Shown here piece after piece: positions 9,561-21,522 of a stretch of DNA of 64,000 nucleotides (its first letter is position 1; each line of letters starts with the position of its first letter). The position numbers and the translations under genes were made by a program. The stretch lies in the NCBI RefSeq assembly GCF_000427825.1, contig NZ_ATYT01000003.1, positions 360,487 through 424,486 on the forward strand. Reading direction: 5' to 3'. The notes under the pieces are model-generated. The model did not search any database, was not told the origin of the DNA, and saw nothing but the letters and a program-made list of their open reading frames with translations. Source of the stretch: Thermocrispum municipale DSM 44069. GTDB lineage: Bacteria; Actinomycetota; Actinomycetes; Mycobacteriales; Pseudonocardiaceae.

Positions 9561-10124
9561 GTGGCCACCACCAACGACCTGAAGAACGGCATGGTGCTCG
9601 ACCTGGACGGGGAGCTGTGGTCCGTCCAGTCATTCCAGCACGTCAAGCCCGGCAAGGGTGGCGCGTTCGTGCGCACCACGCTCAAGCACGTGCTCAGCGG
9701 CAAGGTGCTGGACAAGACCTTCAACGCCGGCGTGAAGGTGGACACCGCCACAGTCGACCGGCGTGCCATGACCTACCTGTACAAGGACGGCGACGACTAC
9801 GTCTTCATGGACGCCCAGACCTACGACCAGGTCCCGGTCTCCGCGGAGATCGTCGGTGACGCCGCCCAGTTCATGCTGGAGAACACCGAGGCGACGGTGT
9901 CCTTCCACGAGGACACCCCGCTGTTCGTCGAGCTGCCCACCTCGGTGGAGCTGGTCGTCGAGCACACCGACCCGGGCCTGCAGGGCGACCGTTCGACCGG
10001 TGGCACCAAGCCGGCCAAGCTGGAGACCGGCGCGGAGATCCAGGTGCCGCTGTTCATCAACACCGGCGACAAGGTCAAGGTCGACACCCGTGACGGCCGC
10101 TACCTCGGCCGTGCATCCAGTTGA
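9561..10124 (+). CDS. efp: Elongation factor P, with PGKGG tip loop
   Basis: Binds between the P and E sites of stalled ribosomes and promotes peptide bond formation at polyproline stretches. The 187 residues form the three beta-barrel domains. The start is GTG 9561 after a GGAGAA Shine-Dalgarno (9546-9551), giving the usual N-terminus [13 protein letters not shown]. The functional tip loop reads K29-P30-G31-K32-G33-G34. The actinobacterial subfamily that works without lysine modification normally has PGKGP, so Gly34 in place of Pro34 is notable. The C-terminal signature [16 protein letters not shown] is present. nusB follows with a possible 4-base overlap. Confidence 0.97.
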   Translation: MATTNDLKNGMVLDLDGELWSVQSFQHVKPGKGGAFVRTTLKHVLSGKVLDKTFNAGVKVDTATVDRRAMTYLYKDGDDYVFMDAQTYDQVPVSAEIVGDAAQFMLENTEATVSFHEDTPLFVELPTSVELVVEHTDPGLQGDRSTGGTKPAKLETGAEIQVPLFINTGDKVKVDTRDGRYLGRASS

Positions 10125-10564
10125 CCGGGAAATCGGCCCGGCCGATGACCGGGCGTCGCGCGGCCCGGCAGCGGGCCGTGGAACTGCTCTATGAGGCGCA
10201 CCTACGCGCCGAGGAGCCGACCGAGGTCCTGTCCGCGCGGGTGGGGTCGCCGGACGCCGACCCGGTCCCGGACTATGCGATCACGCTGGTCGAAGGCGTG
10301 GCGGCGCACCGCAAGCACATCGACGAACTGCTGGCGGAGTACGCCAGAGGCTGGACCGTCGAGCGCATGCCGCCGGTCGATCTCGCGGTGCTGAGGGTCG
10401 GCGTCTACGAGCTGCTCTGGGCGTCGGACGTGCCGGACCCGGTGGCGATCGACGAGGCGGTGGGGATCGCGAAGAAGCTGTCCACCGACGACTCGCCGCG
10501 GTTCGTCAACGGGGTGCTCGGGCGCATGGCCACGGTCGCGGACCGGTTGCGCTCCGTGCTCTGA
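10121..10564 (+). CDS. nusB: Transcription antitermination factor NusB
   Basis: An all-helical 147-residue protein that binds boxA RNA with NusE (S10) during rRNA antitermination. Conserved features are [15 protein letters not shown] at the N-terminus, the [19 protein letters not shown] helix, and the C-terminal [31 protein letters not shown] at 10121 would overlap the efp stop as TTGA; an ATG at 10145 (MTGRRAARQ) is an equally good start and gives 139 residues. It is the last gene of the peptidase-efp-nusB run and faces bldD across a hairpin. Confidence 0.95.
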   Translation: MTGKSARPMTGRRAARQRAVELLYEAHLRAEEPTEVLSARVGSPDADPVPDYAITLVEGVAAHRKHIDELLAEYARGWTVERMPPVDLAVLRVGVYELLWASDVPDPVAIDEAVGIAKKLSTDDSPRFVNGVLGRMATVADRLRSVL

Positions 10565-10604
10565 CGCACCCCTTCCCGGCGACATCTCACCGGTTCTGGT
10601 GGCC

Positions 10605-10639
10605 GTCCGCGTCGGGCAGGCGTGCGCCTGCCCGCGGAC
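10605..10639. terminator. Bidirectional hairpin terminator between nusB and bldD
   Basis: GTCCGCG-TC-GGGCAGGC (from 10605) pairs with GCCTGCCC-GCGGAC (to 10639) around a GTGC loop, giving about 14 GC-rich base pairs with a 2-base bulge. It sits between the two convergent genes. There is no U-run, as is common for actinobacterial terminators. Confidence 0.55.
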
Positions 10640-10663
10640 GAGCCGGAGAGCCGTCAGGGGCTC

Positions 10664-11155
10664 TCAGTTGTCGTCCTTGGCCGGCCTGGCCTCCGGAGGC
10701 AGCACGCCCCACTCGATCAACTGCTCGGTGAGCTCGCCCGGGGTCATGTCGTAGATGATCGCCAGCGAGCGCAGGTCCTCGGTACGGATGGACAGCACCT
10801 TGCCGTTGTAGTCGCCGCGCTGGCTCTGGATGGTCGCCGCGTAGCGGGCCAGGGGACCGACCTTCTCGGCGGGAAGCTGCTGCAAGCGCTCCAAGTTGAT
10901 CACGATCTTGGTGGCTGGCTCCGCCCCGGACGGCACACGACCCTCCGGCAGCAGCTCGACCACCGGCACCCCGTAGAAGTCGGCGAGTTCGGCGAGCTTC
11001 TGGACGGTTACTGCCCGGTCGCCCCGCTCGTAGGAGCCGACCACGACCGCTTTCCACCGGCCACCGGACTTCTGCTCGACGCCGTGCAGCGACAGCCCCT
11101 GCTGCTGCCGGATGCCGCGGAGCTTGGCGCCCAGCGCCTTGGCGTAATCGCCCAT
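10664..11155 (-). CDS. bldD: BldD-type developmental repressor responsive to c-di-GMP
   Basis: A 163-residue regulator. Residues 1-75 form an XRE-type helix-turn-helix ([17 protein letters not shown], then [23 protein letters not shown]). The C-terminal domain carries the c-di-GMP signature RGD-x8-RTED, matching the RxD-x8-RxxD motif described for Streptomyces BldD, where tetrameric c-di-GMP drives dimerisation and DNA binding. The start is the ATG at 11155 because GGAGAG lies just before it; the longer in-frame reading from 11188 adds a charged, non-conserved leader. In sporulating actinomycetes BldD holds vegetative growth. Its targets here are unknown, though autoregulation is usual. Confidence 0.93.
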   Translation of the reverse strand: MGDYAKALGAKLRGIRQQQGLSLHGVEQKSGGRWKAVVVGSYERGDRAVTVQKLAELADFYGVPVVELLPEGRVPSGAEPATKIVINLERLQQLPAEKVGPLARYAATIQSQRGDYNGKVLSIRTEDLRSLAIIYDMTPGELTEQLIEWGVLPPEARPAKDDN

Positions 11156-11305
11156 GTGCTCATCTCTCCGTTCCCTGTGCCCCGCCACTGTTGTCGGACG
11201 GGCGAGCTTCGTGAGGTGAATACTCAGCGTAATGGTTACCGCTCGTGGTCACCAGGTCAACCCGATCATCCGGGGGAATCGCACCAAAACGGCTACACCA
11301 CCCGG

Positions 11306-11333
11306 TTGGTTGAGAACAAGTCCCTGCTACTGT
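11306..11333 (+). promoter_or_regulatory. Possible promoter of the pyr operon
   Basis: TTGGTT (11306-11311) and TACTGT (11328-11333) are separated by 16 bp and would start transcription about 45 bases before the PyrR hairpin. The upstream part of this 264-base gap (11156-11305) serves bldD on the other strand: TTGACC is readable there as a -35, and GGTCACC/GGTGA-like half-sites might bind BldD. Confidence 0.35.
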
Positions 11334-11377
11334 CGGTGCGAACGCTGCCGCGCGTACGCGGGGTAGTCGAACCGAAA

Positions 11378-11413
11378 TCCTTTAACGACCCGTCCCGTGA
11401 GGCGGGGAAGGAG
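11378..11413 (+). promoter_or_regulatory. PyrR-binding RNA hairpin that sequesters the pyrR Shine-Dalgarno
   Basis: The lower stem TCCTT (11378-11382) pairs with AAGGA (11408-11412). The upper stem CCCG (11389-11392) pairs with CGGG (11403-11406). The 10-base terminal loop UCCCGUGAGG (11393-11402) fits the PyrR loop consensus UCCNGNGAGG exactly. The lower stem contains the ribosome-binding site AAGGAG, 6 bases before the GTG at 11420. Bound PyrR (with UMP) should therefore block translation of pyrR and the coupled genes behind it. This matches the translational repression described in Mycobacterium rather than the attenuation of Bacillus. Confidence 0.85.
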
Positions 11414-11419
11414 CTGCAC

Positions 11420-12016
11420 GTGGCGCCGCGCACCCGCGGCGCGACGGGCCCGGCCGAGCGCGAATTGCTCTCCGCCGGTGACGTCGCGCGCACCGTTGCC
11501 CGCATCGCGCATCAGATCATCGAGAAGACCGCAGTCGGGTCCAGCGAACCGACCCCGGTGCTGCTGGGCATTCCGACCCGCGGAGCACCGCTGGCGGCGC
11601 GCCTTGCCGAGCGCATCACCGAATTCTCCGGCACCCAGGTTCCCTACGGCAGTATCGACGTCACCCTTTACCGCGACGACCTGCGGCGTCGTCCGCCTCG
11701 GCCGCTGGAGCTGACCCAGCTGCCCGAAGGCGGGATCGAGGACCGCATCGTGATCCTGGTCGACGACGTGCTGTTCTCCGGCCGCACCATCAGATCCGCG
11801 CTCGACGCGCTGCGGGACATCGGCAGACCGCGCGCGGTGCAGCTGGCCGTGCTGGTCGACCGCGGCCACCGTGAGCTGCCCATCCGGGCCGACTACGTGG
11901 GCAAGAACGTGCCGACCTCGCGGCGCGAGGAGGTCGCGGTGCTGCTGTCCGAGGTCGACGACCGGGACGCCGTGCTGCTGCGCGCCGCGGCCGACGAAAG
12001 CGGGGGAGAGCGGTGA
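11420..12016 (+). CDS. pyrR: Bifunctional pyr operon RNA-binding regulator / uracil phosphoribosyltransferase
   Basis: A 198-residue PRTase-fold protein that senses UMP and binds the hairpin just upstream. Many homologues also convert uracil and PRPP to UMP. The PRPP loop [18 protein letters not shown], the [12 protein letters not shown] segment and the C-terminal [22 protein letters not shown] are clear. The start is GTG 11420 behind the sequestered AAGGAG. The reading frame stays open far upstream, but that part is antisense to bldD and not protein-like. The stop overlaps pyrB as GTGA, so repression of pyrR should pass to downstream genes by translational coupling. Confidence 0.97.
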   Translation: MAPRTRGATGPAERELLSAGDVARTVARIAHQIIEKTAVGSSEPTPVLLGIPTRGAPLAARLAERITEFSGTQVPYGSIDVTLYRDDLRRRPPRPLELTQLPEGGIEDRIVILVDDVLFSGRTIRSALDALRDIGRPRAVQLAVLVDRGHRELPIRADYVGKNVPTSRREEVAVLLSEVDDRDAVLLRAAADESGGER

Positions 12017-12966
12017 AACACCTGCTGAGCACCGAAGGTCTGGACCGGGACACCGCGACGGCGCTGCTGGACACCGCGGACGAGCTCAAACGCACCCTGC
12101 TCGGCCGGGAGGTGCGCAAACTGCCGACGCTGCGCGGCCGCACCGTGATCACCATGTTCTACGAGAACTCCACTCGGACCAGGGTGTCGTTCGAGCTGGC
12201 GGGCAAGTGGATGAGCGCCGACGTGGTCAACGTCTCCGCGGGCGGCTCGTCGGTCGGCAAGGGCGAGAGCCTGCGCGACACGGTGCTGACGCTGTCGGCG
12301 GCGGGCGCGGACTGCGTCATCGTGCGGCACCCCGCGTCCGGGGCGGCTCAGCGCCTCGCCGCGTGGCTGGCGGACACACCCACTTCGGTGGTCAACGCCG
12401 GTGACGGAATGCACGAACACCCGACGCAGGCGTTGCTCGACGCCGCCACTCTCCGCGAGCGCCTTGGGCCGTTGGAGGGACGGCGAGTGGTCATCGTGGG
12501 TGATGTGCTGCACAGCCGGGTCGCCCGTTCGAATGTCCACCTGTTGACCACGCTCGGTGCCGAGGTGGTGCTGGTCGGCCCGCCGACTCTGGTGCCGACC
12601 GCGCTGACCAGCTGGCTGGAGTCGAACCGGGTCCGGGTGAGCTTCGACCTGGACGCCGAACTGCCGACCGCGGACGCGGTGATGATGCTCCGGGTGCAGG
12701 CCGAGCGGATGCACGGAGCGTTCTTCCCGTCCGCTCGCGAGTACTCGATCAGCTACGGCCTCAACGCCGCGCGGGCCGCGTTGCTCCCCGAACACGCCGT
12801 GGTGATGCACCCCGGACCGATGCTGCGCGGTATGGAGATCGCCGACAGCGTGGCGGACGCGGCGAACTCGGCGATCGTCGAGCAGGTGCGCAACGGCGTG
12901 CACGTCCGCATGGCAGTCCTCTACCACTTGCTGGCCGCGCAGTCCCCGGCAGGCGAAGTCGCATGA
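12013..12966 (+). CDS. pyrB: Aspartate carbamoyltransferase catalytic chain
   Basis: Condenses carbamoyl phosphate and aspartate, the committed step of pyrimidine synthesis. The 317 residues carry the carbamoyl phosphate loop [11 protein letters not shown], the HP-SGAAQ-type segment, [14 protein letters not shown] and the late HPGPMLRG. No regulatory pyrI gene is present, as expected where control is by PyrR. The GTG start at 12013 overlaps pyrR by 4 bases. Confidence 0.97.
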   Translation: MKHLLSTEGLDRDTATALLDTADELKRTLLGREVRKLPTLRGRTVITMFYENSTRTRVSFELAGKWMSADVVNVSAGGSSVGKGESLRDTVLTLSAAGADCVIVRHPASGAAQRLAAWLADTPTSVVNAGDGMHEHPTQALLDAATLRERLGPLEGRRVVIVGDVLHSRVARSNVHLLTTLGAEVVLVGPPTLVPTALTSWLESNRVRVSFDLDAELPTADAVMMLRVQAERMHGAFFPSAREYSISYGLNAARAALLPEHAVVMHPGPMLRGMEIADSVADAANSAIVEQVRNGVHVRMAVLYHLLAAQSPAGEVA

Positions 12967-12992
12967 CCAGCACTCCTACGAGCGGAGACGCG

Positions 12993-14285
12993 ATGACCGA
13001 TGTTCTGATCAGCGGCGCCAAGCTCTACGGCGAGGGCGACCCGGTCGACGTGCTGCTCTCCGGCGGGGTGATCGCCGCGATCGAGCCGCGCATCACGCCC
13101 CCGGACGGCGCCGAGGTGATCGAGGCGGACGGCCAGGTGTTGCTGCCCGGTTTCGTCGACCTGCACACCCACCTGCGGGAGCCGGGCAGGGAGGACGCCG
13201 AGACCGTGGCCACCGGAAGCGAAGCGGCCGCGCTCGGCGGGTACACCGCCGTGTTCGCCATGGCCAACACCGATCCGGTGGCCGACAACGCCGTCGTGGT
13301 CGAACACGTCCGGCGGGCGGGCGAGGCGGTGGGCCTGGTGGACGTCCACCCGGTGGGCGCGGTGACCGTCGGGCTGAAAGGTGAGCAGCTCGCCGAGCTC
13401 GGCACGATGGCCAACTCGCGCGCCCAGGTGCGGATGTTCTCCGACGACGGGCATTGCGTGCACGACCCGTTGATCATGCGCCGCGCACTCGAGTACACCC
13501 GTGCGCTGGACGCGGTGGTGGCTCAGCACGCGGAGGAGCCGCGGCTGACCGTCGGAGCCCAGGCGCACGAGGGAGAACTGGCCGCGCGGCTCGGGCTCGC
13601 CGGATGGCCTGCCGCGGCGGAAGAAGCCATCGTCGCCCGCGACTGCATCCTCGCCCGGCACGTCGACGCCAAGCTGCACGTCTGCCATGTCTCCACGAAG
13701 GGCACGGTGGACGTACTGCGCTGGGCCAAGGAACGCGGAACGCAGGTCTCCGCCGAGGTGACCCCGCACCACCTGATGCTCACCGACGAGCGGTTGACCA
13801 GCTACGACCCGGTGAACAAGGTCAATCCGCCGCTGCGCACCGATGCAGACACCGAAGCGTTGCGCGCGGCGTTGGCCGAGGGGGTGGTCGACTGCGTGGC
13901 CACCGACCATGCGCCACACGCTCCGCAGGACAAGGACGTCGAGTGGCAAGCCGCCCGCCCCGGGATGCTCGGCCTGCAGACGGCGCTGTCGGTGGTCGTG
14001 GCGACCATGGTGCGTCCGGGCCTGCTGACGTGGCGCGACGTCGCCCGCGTGATGAGTGAACGCCCGGCGGAGATCGGGCGGCTGGCCGACCACGGCAGGC
14101 CGCTGGAGGTCGGCGAGCCGGCGACGTTGGCACTGGTCGACCCGGACCGCGAGTGGACGGTGCGCGGCGAGGAGCTGGCCAGCATCGCGGCGAACACGCC
14201 GTACGAAGGGATGACGCTGCCCGGCACCGTGACGGCGACCATGTTGCGTGGGCGGATCACCCAGCTTGATGGGAAGGTTCGTTAG
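12993..14285 (+). CDS. pyrC: Dihydroorotase
   Basis: A class I zinc amidohydrolase that cyclises carbamoyl aspartate to dihydroorotate. It has 430 residues. The metal ligands H58 and H60 are in [11 protein letters not shown]; further His ligands appear in LHVCHVST and the catalytic Asp in CVATDHAPH. The ATG at 12993 has a good GGAG 5 bases upstream. An in-frame ATG at 12963 would overlap the pyrB stop as ATGA, like the other junctions of this operon, and add 10 non-conserved residues; both may be used. The stop shares one base with the next start. Confidence 0.96.
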   Translation: MTDVLISGAKLYGEGDPVDVLLSGGVIAAIEPRITPPDGAEVIEADGQVLLPGFVDLHTHLREPGREDAETVATGSEAAALGGYTAVFAMANTDPVADNAVVVEHVRRAGEAVGLVDVHPVGAVTVGLKGEQLAELGTMANSRAQVRMFSDDGHCVHDPLIMRRALEYTRALDAVVAQHAEEPRLTVGAQAHEGELAARLGLAGWPAAAEEAIVARDCILARHVDAKLHVCHVSTKGTVDVLRWAKERGTQVSAEVTPHHLMLTDERLTSYDPVNKVNPPLRTDADTEALRAALAEGVVDCVATDHAPHAPQDKDVEWQAARPGMLGLQTALSVVVATMVRPGLLTWRDVARVMSERPAEIGRLADHGRPLEVGEPATLALVDPDREWTVRGEELASIAANTPYEGMTLPGTVTATMLRGRITQLDGKVR

Positions 14286-14773
14286 TGGAACGTCTTGCGC
14301 TGACGCTGCTGGTCCTCGCGGTCTTCCTGCTCGGGGTCTGGGGGATGTGGCTGGGCTGGCGACGCAAAGCTCGCGAACAGAGCGCCCGGTACGCGCCGTT
14401 CCCCCAGGTCCCGGAGGCCGACGACCTCGGGCAGGAGCTGGCGGCGACCGACGGCGTCTACGTGGCGACCACGCCGCACGGCCGCTGGCAGGACCGCATC
14501 GTCACCCGAGGTGTGGGGATGCGCGGGCCGGCCACCCTGCGGCGGTACGACAGCGGTGTCGTGGTCGAGCGGCACGGCGCGCGCAGCTTCTTCATCCCCG
14601 CGTCGGCCATCACCGAGGTCACCACGGCACGCAAGATGGCCGGGAAGGTGATGGGCACCGACGGCCTGCTGGTGATCACCTGGCGGCTGGGCGACGAGCT
14701 GCTGGACACCGGCTTCCGTGGTGACGACATGGACGTGTATCCCGAATGGACGAGCAGGAAAGGTGCGGCATGA
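14285..14773 (+). CDS. Membrane-anchored PH-like protein within the pyr operon
   Basis: A 162-residue protein. One N-terminal membrane helix (about residues 4-26) is followed by a short basic stretch and a roughly 120-residue soluble domain of beta-strand character ending in a helix. This resembles bacterial PH-like domains, though the fold call is tentative. It sits between pyrC and carA with 1-base and 4-base overlaps, and a membrane protein is found at the same place in other actinobacterial pyr operons (Rv1382 in M. tuberculosis, from recall). No role in pyrimidine synthesis is established. A membrane-linked regulatory or assembly function is only a guess. Confidence 0.75.
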   Translation: MERLALTLLVLAVFLLGVWGMWLGWRRKAREQSARYAPFPQVPEADDLGQELAATDGVYVATTPHGRWQDRIVTRGVGMRGPATLRRYDSGVVVERHGARSFFIPASAITEVTTARKMAGKVMGTDGLLVITWRLGDELLDTGFRGDDMDVYPEWTSRKGAA

Positions 14774-15892
14774 ACAGCACCATGACCCCCTCGGCCGCGC
14801 TGGTGTTGGAGGACGGCCGCATCTTCCGCGGTGAACCGTTCGGCGCCCGCGGGACGACGTTGGGGGAGGCGGTGTTCTGCACCGGCATGACCGGTTATCA
14901 GGAGACACTGACCGACCCGTCGTACTACCGCCAGATCGTGGTGCAGACCGCGCCGCACATCGGCAACACCGGGTGGAACGACGAGGACGACGAGTCGGCG
15001 CGGATCTGGGTGGCCGGCTATGTGGTGCGTGATCCCGCGCGGATCCCGTCGAACTGGCGCTCCAGGCGCAGCTTGGCGGAGGAGTTCGAGCGCCAGGGCG
15101 TCATCGGTATCGCGGGTGTCGACACCCGGACCCTGACCCGGCACATCCGGGAGCGCGGCGCGATGCGCGCCGGGGTGTTCTCCGGCGAGAAGTTGCCGAC
15201 CGAGCAGGAGATGGTCCAGCAGGTGCTGGACTCGCCGCCGATGGCGGGCGCCGACCTGGCCAAGCACGTCACCACACCGCAGCCGTACGTGGTGCCCGCG
15301 CAAGGGGAGAAGCGCTTCCGGGTGGCCGCGCTGGACCTGGGCATCAAGTCGAACACCCCGCGGATGATGTCCGAGCGCGGGATCGAGGTGCACGTGCTTC
15401 CCGCGTCCAGCTCGTTCGACGAGGTCATGAATGTCGAGCCGGACGGCGTCTTCCTGTCCAACGGGCCGGGTGACCCGGCGACGATGGACCACGCGACCGA
15501 ACTGACGCGCGAGGTCATGCGCCGCGAAGTGCCGTTGTTCGGCATCTGCTTCGGCAACCAGATCCTCGGCCGCGCGCTGGGCATGTCCACCTACAAGCTG
15601 CGCTACGGCCACCGCGGCATCAACATCCCGGTGGTCGACGTGCGCACCCGGTCGGTGGCGATCACCGCGCAGAACCACGGGTTCGCTCTCGAGGGTGAGC
15701 CGGGTCAGCGGTTCGAGACCGAGTTCGGTGCGGCGGAAGTCAGCCACTACTGCCCGAACGACGGGTGTGTGGAAGGTGTGCGGGCGCTCGACGTGCCCGC
15801 CTTCAGCGTGCAGTACCACCCGGAAGCGGCGGCCGGACCCCATGACGCCGCACCGTTGTTCGACCAGTTCGTTGGTCTGATGGAGGCCCACG

Positions 15893-15900
<8 letters not shown>
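14770..15900 (+). CDS. carA: Carbamoyl phosphate synthase small (glutaminase) subunit
   Basis: Hydrolyses glutamine and channels ammonia to CarB. The 376 residues include the N-terminal CPSase small-chain domain and a class I glutamine amidotransferase domain with nucleophile C260 in [11 protein letters not shown], and His/Glu in YHPEAA. The ATG at 14770 overlaps the preceding stop as ATGA; an in-frame start at 14746 would intrude into that gene. The end overlaps carB by 8 bases. The carbamoyl phosphate also feeds arginine synthesis, so placing it under PyrR control implies that arginine supply depends on pyr expression unless another copy exists. Confidence 0.97.
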
Positions 15901-19206
<3,306 letters not shown>

Positions 19207-19210
<4 letters not shown>

Positions 19211-20043
19211 CCTTCGGCGCGCGGTTGCTGACCGCGATCCGGCAACGCGGCCCGCTGTGTGTCGGTGTCGACCCGCACCCGGAGCTGCTGGCGGCCTGGG
19301 GGCTGCCGGACGACCCGTTCGGCCTGGCCAGGTTCGCGCAGACCTGTGTCGACGCGTTCGGCAAGGAAGCAGCGGTGGTCAAGCCGCAGTCGGCGTTCTT
19401 CGAAAGCTACGGAGCCGCGGGGATCGCGGTCCTGGAGCGCCTGATCGAAGGACTGCGCGCGGCCGGCGCACTGGTGCTGCTGGACGTCAAACGCGGCGAC
19501 ATCGGCTCGACCATGGCTGCGTACGCGCGCGCCTACCTGTCGGACAAGGCGCCCCTGGCCGCCGACGCCATCACGGTGTCGCCGTATCTGGGGTTCGGCT
19601 CGCTGCGGCCCGCCGTGGAGATGGCGACCGAGACCGGGCGTGGCTTGTTCGTGCTCGCCAGGACCTCCAACCCCGACGGCCACGAGCTGCAGCGGCGCGT
19701 GGCGCAGGACATCGTCGACGCGGCGGCCGAGCACAACGCGGGCCGCGAGCCGCTGGGCAACGTCGGCCTGGTCGTGGGCGCCACGCTGCCCGAACTGGAC
19801 ATCGACCTGAGCCGCTTGCACGGGCCGGTCCTGGCGCCCGGATTCGGCGCTCAGGGTGCCACAGCGGACGATTTGCGGCGGTTGTTCGGGGCTGCCTCCG
19901 CAGAGCGCGTCAGCGGCGCTCAGAGCGCCTCAGACGGCCGCAACGTGGTGCTGCCGACCTCGTCCCGGGACATCCTGCGGCACGGGCCCGACCCGGAGGC
20001 GTTGCGCGCGGCGTTCCGCCGCGTGGCGGCCGACGTGAAGTAA
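19207..20043 (+). CDS. pyrF: Orotidine 5'-phosphate decarboxylase, type 2
   Basis: Decarboxylates OMP to UMP, the end of the pathway. The 278 residues contain the type 2 active site [10 protein letters not shown] with K95 and D98. The ATG at 19207 overlaps the carB stop as ATGA and ends the pyr operon. A hydrophilic Ala/Ser/Gln-rich insertion (about residues 235-246) precedes [16 protein letters not shown]. pyrD and pyrE are not in this window, so dihydroorotate oxidation and orotate phosphoribosylation are encoded elsewhere. Confidence 0.97.
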
Positions 20044-20238
20044 CTCATCAGTTGCCGCCAATGATCACGGAATCGTTGTTACACGAGGCGATTTGTGTTG
20101 GTATAGACGCCATCCGCGACAGATCCGACCAGCACGTCGGAGCCGGAAACCGAAGATGCTGACCCCGCGTTGTGGTGGTCGGTCGCGGGTAGGTAACGTC
20201 GCGGCGACGAAGCGACCATAATCAATTCGGAGGACATC
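20044..20238 (+). promoter_or_regulatory. Upstream region of mihF with strong Shine-Dalgarno
   Basis: This 195-base gap is visibly AT-richer than its flanks. It holds an extended-10-like TGTTGGTATAGA (about 20096-20107) and a second hexamer TAACGT near 20193. A strong GGAGGA ribosome-binding site at 20229-20234 is 4 bases from the GTG of mihF. The exact promoter cannot be fixed by eye. Confidence 0.4.
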
Positions 20239-20556
20239 GTGGCACTTCCCCAGCTGACCGAGGAACAGCGCGCCGCTGCCTTGGAGAAGGCTGCTGCGGC
20301 TCGCCGGGCTCGGGCGGAGCTCAAGGAGCGGCTGAAGCGAGGTGGCACCACCCTGGCCGACGTGCTCAAGCAGGCCGACAACGACGAGGTTCTCGGCAAG
20401 ATGAAGGTCTCGGCGCTGCTCGAGGCCCTGCCGGGTGTCGGTAAGGTCCGCGCCCAGGCGACCATGGAGAAGCTCGAGATCGCCGCCAGCCGTCGGCTGC
20501 GCGGGCTCGGTGAGCGGCAGCGCAAGGCTCTGCTCGCCGAGTTCAGCGGGGAGTGA
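20239..20556 (+). CDS. mihF: Actinobacterial integration host factor (mIHF/sIHF)
   Basis: A 105-residue nucleoid-associated protein unrelated in fold to the HU/IHF family. It binds and bends DNA, affects topology, and in mycobacteria supports L5 phage integration. A long basic N-terminal helix ([22 protein letters not shown]) precedes a helix-two-turn-helix region with [17 protein letters not shown]. The GTG 20239 follows a strong GGAGGA. The stop overlaps gmk as GTGA. This protein is confined to Actinobacteria and is one of the best lineage markers in the window. Confidence 0.97.
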   Translation: MALPQLTEEQRAAALEKAAAARRARAELKERLKRGGTTLADVLKQADNDEVLGKMKVSALLEALPGVGKVRAQATMEKLEIAASRRLRGLGERQRKALLAEFSGE

Positions 20557-21173
20557 AGCGCACCGGTGAGCCGGTGTCGGGTCAGGCCCGGCACCGGCTC
20601 ACTGTCGTCTCCGGTCCGTCCGGGGTCGGCAAGTCCAGCGTCATCTCCGTCCTGCGTGAACTGGCGCCGGAGATCTTCTTCAGCATCTCGGTGACCACCC
20701 GCGCCCCGCGGCAGGGCGAGGTCGACGGGGAGCACTACCACTTCGTCGACCGCGAGACGTTCGCGAAGATGGTCGACAACGGCGAGCTGCTCGAACACGC
20801 GGAATTCGCCGGCAACTGCTACGGCACCCCGCGCGCGCCGGTGATGGAGGCGCTGGCCTCCGGCCGGGACGCGGTGCTGGAGATCGAGTTGCAAGGCGCC
20901 CGCCAGGTACGAGCGGCGATGCCGGAGTGCCAGCTGGTGATGTTGGTGCCGCCGTCGTGGGAGGAGCTGGTCGACCGGCTCACCGGCAGGGGCACCGAGC
21001 ACGACGCCGCGGTTGCGGCCCGGCTCGAGGCGGCCAAGCGAGAACTGGCCGCTGCGGGCGAGTTCGACGCGTGCGTGGTGAATGCCGATGTGCAGCGGGC
21101 GGCACGCGAGTTGCTAACCTTGGTTGTCACAGATCGTGAGTCAACGGCAGGGCAGCGCGGGGACAGCTCGTGA
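20553..21173 (+). CDS. gmk: Guanylate kinase
   Basis: Phosphorylates GMP to GDP. The 206 residues show the P-loop GPSGVGKSS, the GMP-binding [20 protein letters not shown], and [11 protein letters not shown]. The GTG at 20553 overlaps the mihF stop, so the first dozen or so residues ([14 protein letters not shown]) may be a non-conserved extension. The C-terminus carries a short Gly/Ser-rich tail. It is the second gene of the mihF-gmk-rpoZ-coaBC run. Confidence 0.97.
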   Translation: MKRTGEPVSGQARHRLTVVSGPSGVGKSSVISVLRELAPEIFFSISVTTRAPRQGEVDGEHYHFVDRETFAKMVDNGELLEHAEFAGNCYGTPRAPVMEALASGRDAVLEIELQGARQVRAAMPECQLVMLVPPSWEELVDRLTGRGTEHDAAVAARLEAAKRELAAAGEFDACVVNADVQRAARELLTLVVTDRESTAGQRGDSS

Positions 21174-21218
21174 GCGCGTGCCCGGATCGCCGGCCAATGA
21201 AGCAAGGAGACTAAGCGA

Positions 21219-21494
21219 GTGACCACCACCGCGCAGGGCACGACGGGCGAGAAGCTCGAGGGCATCACCAACCCGCCGATCGACGACCTGCTGGAAAAGG
21301 TCAGCTCGAAGTACGCCCTGGTCATCTACGCGGCCAAGCGTGCGCGGCAGATCAACGACTACTACGCGCAGCTCGGCGAGGGGCTGCTGGAGTACGTCGG
21401 TCCGCTGGTCGAGCCCGGCCCGCGCGAGAAGCCGCTGTCGATCGCGCTGCGCGAGATCCACGCCGGCCTGCTCGAGCACACCGAGGGCGAGTAA
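21219..21494 (+). CDS. rpoZ: RNA polymerase omega subunit
   Basis: The 91-residue omega subunit, which clamps the beta' C-terminus and helps RNAP assembly. The conserved segments [29 protein letters not shown] and the C-terminal [19 protein letters not shown] are typical of actinobacteria. The GTG start follows AAGGAGA. The spacing of 45 bases from gmk and 28 bases to coaBC suggests one operon. Confidence 0.97.
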   Translation: MTTTAQGTTGEKLEGITNPPIDDLLEKVSSKYALVIYAAKRARQINDYYAQLGEGLLEYVGPLVEPGPREKPLSIALREIHAGLLEHTEGE

Positions 21495-21522
21495 CCAACT
21501 CGGCTGCACGAAAGGTCCGGCG

